Shown here: in pieces, positions 12,775 to 23,960 of the stretch
Numbering within the stretch: the stretch's first letter is position 1
How the letters are laid out: each line of letters begins with the position of its first letter
Assembly: GCA_947846985.1 (NCBI GenBank)
Contig: CANTUZ010000001.1
Location: 110,687,757-110,751,756 of the forward strand
DNA length: 64,000 bases
From: Fratercula arctica
Lineage: Eukaryota; Chordata; Aves; Charadriiformes; Alcidae
Reading direction: 5' to 3'
Made by a program: the position numbers and the translations under genes
The notes under the pieces: generated by a model
Told to the model about the DNA's origin: nothing
The model's database searches: none
Seen by the model: the letters and a program-made list of their open reading frames with translations, nothing else

Positions 12775-13627
12775 CTTGATTGCAAAATTATACTTGAAGT
12801 CCTTTTCTTTAAATTCATGGATAAAATTAACCATTCCAGCTCAACTAAAGGACAAGAAAGTATGGCAGAAGGAGCCAGCATTGTAAAGCAACAGGAAAAA
12901 AATTGAAACAACCAAACATCTGTAAAGCTTTTTGATAAAAGATTTTATTTTTAAGAGAAGTCTTGGCAACAGTCTTCTTGTAACAAAACCTAAAATGTTT
13001 TACACAGAAGAAAATTTGATGTAGACATTAAATAGAGATTGGAAAAATATCAGTCTTCACAAATATTCTAGATTGTAACCTCACAGCAGAAGTTTCCTTT
13101 TCAGCTGTGCTGTCGCCCTTTTACATTAATTTCCCACAGAGATTTAACTGAGATTTAATTTAGTTTTTCAGACACCTGTAGAGATGAAATTCTCTGTGAC
13201 ATTTCTGAAGGAAATATTATATTTTATACGGAAAAAGATGTTGTTCCAGAAATGGACGGATGTAGGGAAGAGAGGAAAAGAAATGAACCATTGCTAGTGT
13301 GATAGTGATAATGCAATATAATTGCATAAAGTTCAGTTCAGAATGAACAATAATAAATACATAATATGTCACCAACATGACATAGGAGGTCGCATATCAC
13401 TTTCAAAAGTGTCTGGAGCACGTGAACCCTATTGCTAGAAGCCAATGGCATTACACTTTTAAGTGCCACAGATGAAAATTGGACTTAAATCTGTTTTGTT
13501 GTTTGGTTTTTTTTCGGTTTCTCTTTTACCTTTCATAATTTTTTATTAGGCTACATATTGGTCAGTTTTTAATTTTTTTAATGCATGCCAGGAAAGAGGT
13601 TTGAGAGTCCTTACAGTGCTGCCCTTC

Positions 13628-13652
13628 TTTTTTTTTTTTTTTTTTTTTTTTT
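13628..13652. repeat. Poly(T) tract (25 bases)
   Basis: An uninterrupted T run. It sits inside, and creates the poly-Phe segment of, a spurious plus-strand frame at 13585-13800. Confidence 0.9.
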
Positions 13653-14066
13653 AATGAAGGAAAGACAAGGTTCTTACTTCACATGTATGTACGGACCAGT
13701 TTTTCAATCATCTCCTGTGCCCTCAGCAAGATCATTACAGTCTATCTGGAGTGCTGTGGACAAGCCACTGAACAAATATTGGATTACGTTATGCCTATAA
13801 ACCTCAGGCATTGTGCACTTTTCTAAATTATTCACACATAATCACTCCAGGGGATTACACTTTAGGATGATGGGAGGATGCCTAAAATCAGACAGCCATG
13901 AAGTACCTTTATTCTTCAGTGTGTTCTTGGAATACATTAATCTTGAAGCTTAAAATGCACAATGATGAGTTTATCTATTTGGAAAAGATGATGATGATTG
14001 CAGATCTGCCAGATAACAAGTTAATTGCTGTATTTAACTTAGTTATTGGGAATGAAAGGCAGGCAC

Positions 14067-14087
14067 TTTTTTTTTTTTTTTTTTTTT
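14067..14087. repeat. Poly(T) tract (21 bases)
   Basis: An uninterrupted T run. The short frame 13898-14104 passes through it and is not supported as a gene. Confidence 0.9.
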
Positions 14088-14535
14088 CCAAAGGACACTT
14101 CTAATGACAATTCTTTCTTATATGTGGCATGGCTAGTCATTTTCAGTGGATAGGGTTGCTGCTCAAAAGTCTTGCTGTCAGAAATAACAAGTGCATTAAA
14201 TTGGATCTCTTGAACTAGTAATAGAAGATTACTGTTATTAATAAAACTATTTGCTTTGTGAAAAATGTATTATGCCTAAGGAATTTTTAAAGTATAAAAC
14301 CAGCAAAGGTGATGGTGCATCTTCTTTTTCTACTAGACCTGATTTCTTTCCTGTTTCTAATAGAATAGAGAATAATACTGGACACAGAGAGGGATTTTGG
14401 AAATTCATAGCATCTAATAAAACCTCCACATATGACCATTCATGCCTTCATGGACATTTTAATAAATTAACAGCTGTGAATGATGCATAAAATAGAGGTA
14501 GCGTATGTTAATGTTTCTTCCTTCTTATTTCTCAG

Positions 14536-14877
14536 ACTGACCAGAGCATCTCAGCAGAACGCGTTCAGTGTAGTGAAATCTGGAGCAATAACATCAGAGA
14601 ACGTTCTTCATTTTTTAAAGATGAAGTGGAAATTATTTTGATGACAGCTGATGATCTGCTGCAGAATCTCACTTTAAAATATCCTGCAGAAACTATTGCA
14701 ATGGTAGACAATTTTGAGATCAAAATGGTGTTTTTTCAAGCACATAGATTGGCTTATCAGAGACTTTTAAATATTACTCTAGCTGTGGCTGTTCCTGTTT
14801 TCTTTTGTAAAATTAAACAGCTAAACATTTCCTTTTTTCCCCCTCCCTCATTTTACAGTAATTACAAAATCATATAA
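14536..14877 (+). other. Candidate exon / open reading frame (unassigned)
   Basis: An open frame runs from 14512 and is preceded by a strong acceptor-like tract (tttcttccttcttatttctcag, ending at 14535). Reading from 14536 gives about 113 codons starting TDQSISAERVQCSEIW and continuing with charged, well-mixed sequence (NNIRERSSFFKDEVEIILMT), before a hydrophobic segment around 14770-14810. The stop TAA at 14875-14877 lies inside the tail of the neighbouring CR1 element. A second strong acceptor-like tract ends at 14858. No good donor is visible inside the frame; GTAAAA at 14807 is the best. I recognise no protein family. It could be a cryptic or terminal exon, a non-coding RNA exon, or chance. 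Confidence 0.2.
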
Positions 14878-15435
14878 TAGCTGAGATTAGAAGGCACCTC
14901 TGGAGATCATCTCGTCCAACCCCCTGCTTGAGGAGGTTCAGCCAGATCAGACAGCTCAGGGTTGTGTCCAGTTGGGTCTTGAATACCTCTGCAGATGGAG
15001 ACTCTACAAGCTCCCTGGGCAACCTATTCCAGTGTTCATCCACCCTCACAATAGTGTTTACTTATGTTTAAATGGAGTTTTCTGTATTTCTGTTTGAGCC
15101 CATTGGCTCTTGTCCTGTCGCTGGGCTCCATCTTCCTTACTCCCCCCATCAGGTATTTATATACACTGACAAGATTCTCCCTGAGCCTCCTCTGCTGAAC
15201 AGTCCCAGCTCTCAGCCTCTCCTTGTAAGACAGATGCTCCAGTTCCTTAATATCTCTGTGACCCTTCCCTGGACTTGCCCTAGTATATCCCATCTCTTTT
15301 GTACTGGTGAGCCCAGCACTGGACCCAACACTCCAGGTGTGTCTCACCGGTGCTGAGCAGAGGGGAAAGATCACCTCCCTCCACCTGCTGGCAACACTTC
15401 TCCTAATACAGCCCAGGAGTCTGTTGGTCCCTCTA
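14864..15435 (-). mobile_element. CR1 LINE, 5'-truncated 3' fragment
   Basis: This is a non-LTR retrotransposon fragment in antisense orientation. The plus strand begins with the degraded 3'-terminal repeats (aaatcatataatag), then ggcacctctggagatcatct and gtccaaccccctgcttgagg, which are characteristic of the reverse complement of the CR1 3' end. The minus-strand frame 15036-15449 reads as the C-terminus of the CR1 ORF2 reverse transcriptase, with segments such as ELEHLSYKERLR, NLVSVYKYLMGG and SDRTRANGLK. The 5' side is lost at about 15435, as is usual for CR1 copies. Several internal blocks of the family pattern look scrambled or deleted (around HTWSVGSSAGLTS), so this copy is old and inactive, although the frame stays open for 137 codons. 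Confidence 0.93.
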
Positions 15436-18400
15436 ACCTGTGAGGGCAAAAAAATGTCATTAATACATTTTGCAGTTTCCTCAGCTTGTGTACTTGATGG
15501 ACTTTTGCGCAGAGGCCTGGCCAGGAAAGCAAGAGAAGAAAATATGTAGCCAATAAAGAGAATAAAACGTGGCAGTAAAATGTGACTGTCTTTAAAGTAA
15601 GAGCCCCTGGCACTTAAATGTAAAGAGATTTCAAACTGATGATGATGCTTTCACATTGAAATGGGGTTTTATTTATATATTTTGTGTAAAATATTTTTTT
15701 CCTATAGGAAATCTGTTTCTCTTAAGGAAGAAATATAAGAAAGCAAGCTCCGGAGTTATCCACACAGAATTTTAAATGTAGTTAGCAATATCCCGAGACT
15801 ATGTAGTCTTAGTTTGATGGATTCCATTTGCATACAGGTAATTAAATATAGCTGTGAGTGTTTCTAAGTTTGAATAACAAAAAAGGTAAGACCAGAGCAG
15901 CAATTCACACTAGAATGAGAGCTGGACACTAGAGAATGAACCCTCTGAAGAAGCCCTGTAAGCTCCTGTTTTACAAGAGATCATGCTCCAAAAGTGTTAA
16001 AAACCAAGCAAATTCAGAATTGTTAGGAAGTAAGGATTCATTCATGTTGTTAAAGTAATGATACATAAAGTGTATTACTTATTTTTTTTAATAGAGGTGC
16101 CACAAAACAATGAAACTTAAGCATGAGACACTTATAGCTAATTTTAGTTTTGCATATATTAGAGAAAAAATTACGTTAGGAAAATGGGACTTTTTATACT
16201 GAGACCTCTCAAATGGCATACCGGTACTCAAAAGACATGGAAAAAGTTCCTCTGCTTTTTAGTTTATAGTTCAAATATACAAAGTTGAAAAGAAAATGTT
16301 GTTTCTAGGGTAGAAGTAATGAATCTGTTCTAAGTAGTTAAAAATAGCTCTTGATAAAATCTCCACGAGAAAGGAGATTTAGGATTAAAGGAAATTGTTA
16401 ATTAGATTAAATCTTTTCATCCTGATGTGGTTCATGAATGTAATCAATCTTCCTGTAAGACTGATGTAAGAGAATGTTTTATCTGGGCAAACTGTGCAAA
16501 TTACCCATGAAGTTACTGAGTGAGGTTATATACATATTTTTATTCCTAAACTTGTACATGAGTGGTAAGTATGATTGTGGATGTTATGACTCTCACAAAA
16601 GGAGAAAAACAAACAGACCCTTGAGGTCTTTAACTCCAGATGCTGAATCCCTACAAAAAGTTTTGTGAGTGTTTCATACAGCTGCCTTTTACAGTGAAGT
16701 TTCATCACTTCCCTGGCAAATGTTATATACGCAAGAAAAGGAAACCTGGTTCTTGTTCTTTGAAATCATAACCTGAGGGGGGAAAAAATCAAGGTGAAGC
16801 AGATTTTTGTGGAACAGAACGCAAGAAGCAGTGCAACTTACAACTTGAGGATGTTTCCAATACCCTACTTCAAATTGTGTTAATAGGAATTTTGCCACTG
16901 ACCTTTCAGACGGCAAGACTCACAGGGCAGCATAAAATAAGCTTATTGTGTAGATATAGTTTGTATTACATGGCAATTTACTAATGTGTCTTCTCACAAT
17001 ACTTGCTAATAATATATAATTTTCACAAATAAGCACTTCCTTCTTTGGTTAATTTCTGTGTCAAAGTCTTCTTTCTCCTTCCACTGCTGCAGTCCAATTT
17101 TGCCCCTTTTCCACAACATGAATATGCCCACACCTACCAAGTTCATTAGGCTTTTCTATTAGATGTCACAACAGATTAGAGATGATCAATTGCCTGAAAA
17201 GAAAGCAGATCTTACTGTACATGTAGGATTAAAAAAACAACCAAACAAGAAGATATGCTGATTCATGCATGCAAATGTGTGCGTGATCATCTATTTAAAT
17301 TCAGATTTAAAGCAAATATATCCATAAGACAATCAAATAATAATAAAAATAAAACAACTAACTGAAAGTTTCTTACAGGCTAAGATTTCTAAGTTATATC
17401 TATACATGTAGTAGATGATCTTGACAACTTTTATTTTTCCATTAAATCTGACCTCATCAGTTACTTTCTATGTCTGAAAAAGCACCCAGATTCTACACTG
17501 GAAAACAGAACAAGTCCCAAGTTGTAAATGCTCTTGCATGAAGTCCAGCATGACCCCACATACCCAGGATTTTATTTAACATTTACTTAACCAAAATGTA
17601 AAAGTTCTGACCAGAGTCTGTGTCATTTCCAATGTCACATCAAACAAGAAGACAAAAATCAATGAAATCGTGTTGTGTTTGTTGTAGCACTTGCACAAGT
17701 ATTTGCAAAATTCAACTCAGCTGTGAATTTTAAAAAGTAAGGTACCAAGTGGCCAGCTGCTCTAATTAAGTGGGGCTTGCTAAATATTAATAAAAGTATG
17801 ACTTATGTCAAAGGTGAGCATTAGTAGGCCATGGATGCACCTGTGTAATTTTAGGAAGATACTGTAAAATTACAGCTAGAGCAAAATGTAACTGCAGCAA
17901 ATATTTGAGGCATTAATCAGGGAAAAAAGCAACAAATTTATGTCAAAATTCTTGCAATCTCTGGGTCAAGTGTTTTGAGAGGATTTCAATGAAAGTACAA
18001 GGCACACAAAACAAAATAAATAAATACATTAAAAGTCCTACAATGAAACAAGTGTTACATCTACCGGGTGTCTGACTATGTTTTTATAAGCTTACTCATT
18101 TGCTTTGGAAGGTACACTTCTCTAATTATATACTATAAATAATATTTTACATTAATTCTCATAAGCAGCACAACTTTCTGTTCATATTCTTATAACCCTT
18201 TTGCAAAACGCTTAAAACATATGTGATATTCCAGGAGGAAGAAAAGGAATCTTTCTTTATTCTGTGTTCATGAATACCAAAAAAATGTGTCATTAACATT
18301 GTAATGATAGAGAGGCTACTAAGTTAAGAATATATTTTCAGAACAATAAATATTTTCACCGGAGATCGTGGTCTTTATATTGAGTTTTTGTAATTTTTTT

Positions 18401-19690
18401 TTTGTCATCTACAAAACGGAACTTTTTTTTCAAAAGGGAATGTCTCTATTCTCCTGGTGACAACTTTTGATGGAACAAAGAGACAATAGGTTAGTCATAT
18501 AAGAGACAATAATTTTCCAAGAATTTCAGGTAAAAGATAAAGTAATTTGAAAGTTGTTTTGTATAGGATCTTTCCCTAAATCATGATGTTTAGCAACAGT
18601 CTATTACAAACACTACTACAAACGCAGTATCAAAATTGTGTCTCAGATGTAACTGAGTCTACTTAGATTATAAAAATAGAGGTTTTTTTCAAGTTCTGCT
18701 GTCACAGTATACGGAAATAATTTAAAAATAAATTGATCAAAGCACTCGAATGAGTTGCTGACTATCAGTAAACGTTACAACGTGTTACAAATTTTTATTA
18801 ATTTGGCCCATTCTGTGACTATCATCTATCAGGTTATAATGAAACCTGCTGGTAGAGTGCTGGAGACATCGATACTAGATTTAAAATTGACTTGTGGAAA
18901 ATACTTGAATTCTCAGATCAAATTGATCAGGGTCTCATACTGTCACTGTCCTTTTGGCACCATGCTGCTTGTGGTTTTGGTGGAGGTGTATCATCAGTCA
19001 GCTTTAAATGCCTTTAGCTGCAGCTTCCTTTTTTTCATAATCTTTCATAAATAATCCAGCTTTGAATTTTCTTAAAGAGGAATGGATTTGCTTAAGTGGG
19101 TAGGAAAACGTGATAGGAAACTGAACAAAATGTAGTCAATGTTTCTTCAGCTCTTTTTGCAATTGTACTTATGAAGGTTTGTTCCTTTCAGTTGTTTATC
19201 CTTACCACCCCTCAGAGTGCATGGTGAATGGTCATACGAGGTGGCTGTGCCTAAGAACAGATGAACTATTCCTGCTTGTATCAAAGGTCCCTCAGGCCTG
19301 ATATTGTCTCTCTGGTGGTGGACAATTCCTGAAGTATAAGAATTGGGGTCTAGACACATTGATTTGCACTTTTGGCAAAAGTTTATATTAAATAATTTCA
19401 CTGAAGAGTTCACAAGCGCGTTTGTACTTATGAGCAGTTCATCTTGCATACGAATACATTACTTTTATGGTAATATGCAACAATCTTGCATCAAAGGCAC
19501 CCTGAAAACAGCAGATAACGTATTCTGTACCTTATCCAACCTACAGCATAGGTATCTATGACACATCATTTGACAACTGCTGCAATGTGAACACAAGCAG
19601 TAAAAAGTGATTCCGGGGTAAAGGTTTGAACTGTCTATGTAATATTACATTAGTTTTCAGGCTACTGGAAAGCTCTCTTTTGCAAGATGC

Positions 19691-19728
19691 TTTTTTCTTT
19701 TTCTTTTTCTTTTTCTTTTTTTTTTTTA
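19691..19728. repeat. TTTTTC repeat passing into poly(T)
   Basis: Four T-run/C units are followed by about 12 T bases. This is a simple polypyrimidine repeat. Confidence 0.9.
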
Positions 19729-19963
19729 ATTTATACATACACAAAGTTATACAAAGTGCTTTTAATGTTTCTCTTGCATTTTGTTGGAAGGTTCTCTTAC
19801 ATTTGATGTGAAGTGTGTGTGCGCATGTAGGCAGCATCAGAAGGTCATGTTTTAAGTCATGCTTCAAAAATGTTGATGTTCTCAGTTTTCCAATGAAGTA
19901 AATGGATTTTATTACTGATTTTAATAAAATATGACAATATTGAGAGTTCTGAAAACATCCATA

Positions 19964-19993
19964 TATGTGTGTGCACCTATATGCACACACATA
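19964..19993. repeat. Perfect 12-bp inverted repeat, 6-base loop
   Basis: TATGTGTGTGCA at 19964-19975 pairs exactly with TGCACACACATA at 19982-19993, with loop CCTATA. The arms are (TG)n/(CA)n-like, so it may have arisen from dinucleotide repeats in opposite orientations. Confidence 0.85.
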
Positions 19994-22238
19994 AATAGAT
20001 GCACATATGTATACTCACTTTTATTTCTCTGTGGGGCAAAATACTGTATTTCAAATGGACTTACGTGTGTCCGCATTAGGTGATAGCATGTTGAAGATTT
20101 CTGAATGGTCCTTATGTGTCTTATCCTCTTCTGGTTGCTGATGCTGAAAATGTCAATTTAAAACAGAACTTATGTGTTCTTTGTGGAAATCAACTATGTT
20201 TAATACAGCAATGCTTAGAATCACAGACCACACACTTAATACCACACTGATTTATAACAATACCTAACCATAGTTACCTCTAACCCAAAGGAAAAATATA
20301 GTTCTGAAGCTGATTTCTTTCAAGAAACAGGTCAAGACCAAGACTTTCAAGAGACTGTTAAGATTTCAAGTGACTTGTTTTTACTGATTGCTTTTAAGAG
20401 CTTAAAAAACATTGAATTAATTTATATGTCTTTTTTAAAATCTTGCTTCACTCTTTGTTTACGAAAATGGAGGGGAAAAATTATGGTGATAGTTCTATCT
20501 GCTGCTTGTATTTTTGGGGAGTAATTTATCCTGTTTTCTGTGTCAAAGAATAAGGAATACAAAAGCTCTCAAATCTGACAGTTTTTAATGATACAGAGAG
20601 TGCAGTGTAAGATTAGAGGTGAGAAGAACTGATGGGATCATAGAAGTCTTGGGATCTTTGACACTCTTATAATCCTGAGAAGGATAAGACCTTTATGGAT
20701 GGTCATACAAGGGGGAGGGAGGATGCTTTGTAAGCTTATTTTGTGTCACAAACTGAATTCGTTGTAAAAATATCTAATTTTCTTCCTTTCCTCGTCTCAC
20801 ACTTCAAAGTTTTGCATGCTGTTTATCAGGGATACCTCTCATAAGCTTAAACACCCAACCTTCTAACTGGTATGTTGGTGTCGTATGTTTGAGGTTGAAT
20901 TTTGATGCGCGTAAGGAGAAATGACGAGGTTTCCTGCATACCTTCATAAATCCTAGAACAGATAGTATGTGTGGGAATCATCTAACTTTGTACCTCTAAC
21001 ACTTAGATATATACAGATGACTTGTCACCTATTTTTTTTTCAATGAAAAGATCTGGCACTGCTATCTGCTTCTGCTTGCATCCTAGAATAAATATTTTAA
21101 GTAGACCAAAAGTACCATGTCTTGAAAGTGTTTGCTTTTTCTCGATTGGCTCTAAATCCGAATTATGCCACAGGAACAATACGTTGGCCGGTGTCTTTCC
21201 TGCACAGGGGTGGGAGGACAGAGCCATTCTCTGTAAGAATTGGTCTGGAGGCGTCTCAGAACAATTCAGCTGCTGCAAGCAGCAGGGTTTTATTCTCTTT
21301 AGGGTCACTACAGGCTAAGTTATCTGGAAGATCCCTGAATGTGCAATGAAGGAGTTATCTCAAGGAGGACAAACGAGCTTCTGATCTGATAGTGACCTGG
21401 CAGCCCAGTTCTTAAGCCCAGATGAAAGTGTCTCTACAAAGATGTCTGAAGATGGGTGAGATAAATCCTATCCATTGGGCATTCACAAAATGTACAGACT
21501 CCTGTCCAAGTAATTTCCAAGTCAATCCAGTGTGGGATTGTCTCTGACTGCAGGCAGAAATCTTACTTCAGTGCTTATAAGTGTTTTCAGATACCTCTGC
21601 TGCGTCCCCTTTTAGGTGGCAAGACACCACTGAATTGTAAGGTATACACAACCCCATTTGGCAGTTCTAAAATAAGATCCCATTTCAGTCTACATATACA
21701 GTGAAACAGTCTTTCACTTGGCAAGTGCTGAATCAATGCATCGTTCTGTTTAATTGCATGGAGGAGGAAGGGGTGGGGGGTGGGGGAGGATCCTGTACAT
21801 CCCATACAATGATCATATATATATAACTAGGCTTTCTGTAAGACCACTCCTATTTATATCTGTGTTCTGTGTTATGAACATGGGGATATTTCTCCATAAA
21901 ACTGACAGTGTTATGTTAAATGGAGATCAGTATGTGTTACGGTCAAGTCTATCCAAATACTTATAGCTTATGTCTGGACATATTTAGATACCTGGATCAG
22001 TTAAATGTTTGACTGAGGTGTAAGACTCCTGGAAATGCTCTAGAATTCATTTTACAGTGATTGAGAAGCAATTGTATTTCTAGCAAGTACAGTCCTTTGA
22101 TCACCTGAGTAATATTCACAGAGAGTTGCAAGTACAGCTTTTCTGGTTATGTGAAATTGTGTATTGTGTGTATCATAAATCAGCTTTGAGAAAATTCTAC
22201 AGCAAATATTTTGGGATTTGAAACTGCTAAGAAAATAG

Positions 22239-22303
22239 CAAATGGCTTGGTGACACCTGCTGCAGCAGTAACATTAAGAATGCTGTCAAGCAGAAGCCAT
22301 TTG
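22239..22303 (+). other. 65-nt imperfect hairpin, pre-miRNA sized
   Basis: The arms pair as follows. CAAATGGCTT (22239-22248) pairs with AAGCCATTTG (22294-22303). CTGCT (22257-22261) pairs with AGCAG (22289-22293). GCAGCA (22262-22267) pairs with TGCTGT (22281-22286), with one wobble pair. This gives 21 pairs around a 13-base loop. An 8-base bulge on the 5' arm and a 2-base bulge on the 3' arm spoil it as a typical microRNA precursor. GGTGACA in the bulge can also pair with TGTCACC at 22302-22308, giving an alternative fold. I do not recognise a known microRNA. Confidence 0.35.
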
Positions 22304-23689
22304 TCACCTACCCGTATTGAGGAGGCAAACTCAAGGCAAACTTAATCTACACTGCTTCTATATTAGCGGAATAGCTGTTCGATGAAAAAGGTTGGCCCAA
22401 CAGGGGAAAACCTTTCAGTGTAGTGTAAAGTGAAACAGCTAGCTCTGATGAGAATTAATGTTATCTGCATTGCCCAAGCCTTTTTAAGTTTAGCATGTAT
22501 GATATGCCCCTGGAAACTTACTGCTTTTTTGACTTCAAAAATTAGTGAGTGGAATATCTGACACATACCTAAATGAATTTGTAAAAATTCAGTTTATTGT
22601 ATGCCAGTTTAGGTGAGGAATGTGTAGAATTGTACTCTGAAAATGTGAATATCAGCTTAATATCAGTTCTGCTGTGCTAAGCAACTCAATTAGGGTCATG
22701 AAATAAAACCTAAAAATTCCAGGGAAACTACCTAGATCTTACTTGCACTATCTGGTTCCCCACCCCTCCCTGAATTAGCTTGCAGCTGCCATCCTGTTAG
22801 CCTTATTCTAGTTCTGCAAATGTGACAGCTATTGTGTTATCTGTCAGGAAGAAAAGGATTTCTTTTAGTCTGTCTTTCATTTACATTGTTAAACTGTTCT
22901 GCTTAAAACTGTTCTTTGTATGTGGAAGACATAAACATGATTATATAAAATACATTATTTCTCATTTGTCTGTTTGCTACCCAATAGATTTCCAATTTGG
23001 TGAAATAAAGGAACTTTACACTCTCACCTAATACAGTGTTAATCTCCATATTGTATTGGTTTTGATAAGCTGCTGTGCTCAGATGGGGGGTAGTGGGGAA
23101 ATTACTTCAATGAGCCTGAAAGCAAACTGCGTGGTCAGATTTTGGCGGTTTCTAACCTGTAAGCCTTAATCTTAAAATCATGTCTGGCTGGGCAAACCTC
23201 AGTTTGCGACAGGAGCTTTTGAGGTTTGGAATTAAAATGATTCAGCTACAGGTAACCCAAAGAGATGGTACCAGGTGTCTGCAAAGTAGGTGACTTAGGT
23301 CTAAGCCATAGAAGGCTCATTCTCTTTTGCTCAAGTCTTTTGTTTTTCAGTGTCGTTATTAATCTGTGGTGGTGATACAATTTGCTGAGATGATGTCATA
23401 GCTTATTATCTGATGGAAAAGTGGGACTCAACCTTTATTTTGCTTCAATAGCATGCTCTCAATCAGAACAGCATAAAAGGAATGGAAATTTTAAAAGTCA
23501 CTTTCAAAATCTCTCAACGTTGATATTTTATAAATACACTAATGCAGCTGAACTAATTCAAGCCTGTGTTAACATTGCTCATGAAGCATATCGAGTGTTT
23601 AATTGCGATGCAAAAGGAACAAATAATGAGAATAACTTACTCAAATTATTTCATTATAAAATAATTAATGTGATGGGCAATTAAAGTAT
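22304..23689. other. Non-coding stretch
   Basis: No gene is supported. Short frames at 22822-23031 and 23421-23684 are AT-rich and rich in Asn and Lys, without a domain. Confidence 0.6.
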
Positions 23690-23960
23690 GCATTTAAGTG
23701 TACTCATTACATTGTCATTCAAAATTACCTAAGCTAAGGTTAAAGGTGTTATTAAAAACATTAATTTAATTTGTTATGTAAAAGGCAGATAATTATCATA
23801 AAATATTGCAAATGATAATGAGAAACACTTTAATGAAGTCTTGGTTTAATTAGCGGGGGTATCATTATGATTTGCCTGTGGGTAAAATGACAGACTGTTA
23901 ATATATTTTCTTTTCATTATGATTAGAGTCTTAGAGAGTTATTTAACAACTTATATGAAG
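23690..23960. promoter_or_regulatory. Possible conserved enhancer-like element
   Basis: The segment is dense in ATTA/TAAT cores (examples at ttaatttaatttg, aattatc and tttaattagc), which are homeodomain-type contact sequences. They surround a G-run (agcgggggtatcattatg) that stands out in the AT-rich setting. Developmental enhancers in vertebrate gene deserts often look like this. There is no alignment here, so the call rests on composition only. Plain AT-rich DNA gives many such cores by chance. Confidence 0.25.

Larger units (their letters stand above)
8761..14510. other. AT-rich non-coding stretch
   Basis: No gene is supported. It contains homopolymers at 9459-9474, 11315-11333, 13628-13652 and 14067-14087, an A/C-rich tract at 10673-10722 and the CCCCTT repeat at 12733-12774. 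At about 10968-10986 the text tgtggtgggttaaacttgg resembles the first bases of the LTR-like repeat seen at 2735, but it is too short to call. Confidence 0.6.
15436..22238. other. AT-rich non-coding stretch
   Basis: I see no gene. The stretch holds the TTTTTC repeat at 19691-19728 and a 12-bp perfect inverted repeat at 19964-19993. The 144-codon minus frame 19556-19990, the longest in the window, carries a poly-Lys segment read from the TTTTTC repeat and is not a gene. Paired frames at 21003-21318 on both strands simply mark a stop-poor segment. Confidence 0.6.

Noticed and set aside
19556..19990. Longest open frame in the window (144 codons, minus strand)
   Set aside because: Its poly-Lys core comes from the TTTTTC/poly(T) repeat, and the rest shows no domain or coding character.
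21764..21789. G-quadruplex at the GGGG-T-GGGGGG-T-GGGGG run
   Set aside because: There are only three runs of three or more G, and the six-G run is one base too short to split with a loop, so the strict four-run rule is not met.
23421..23684. 87-codon plus-strand frame
   Set aside because: AT-rich codon content, no domain and no splice context. The neighbouring sequence looks more like non-coding regulatory DNA.
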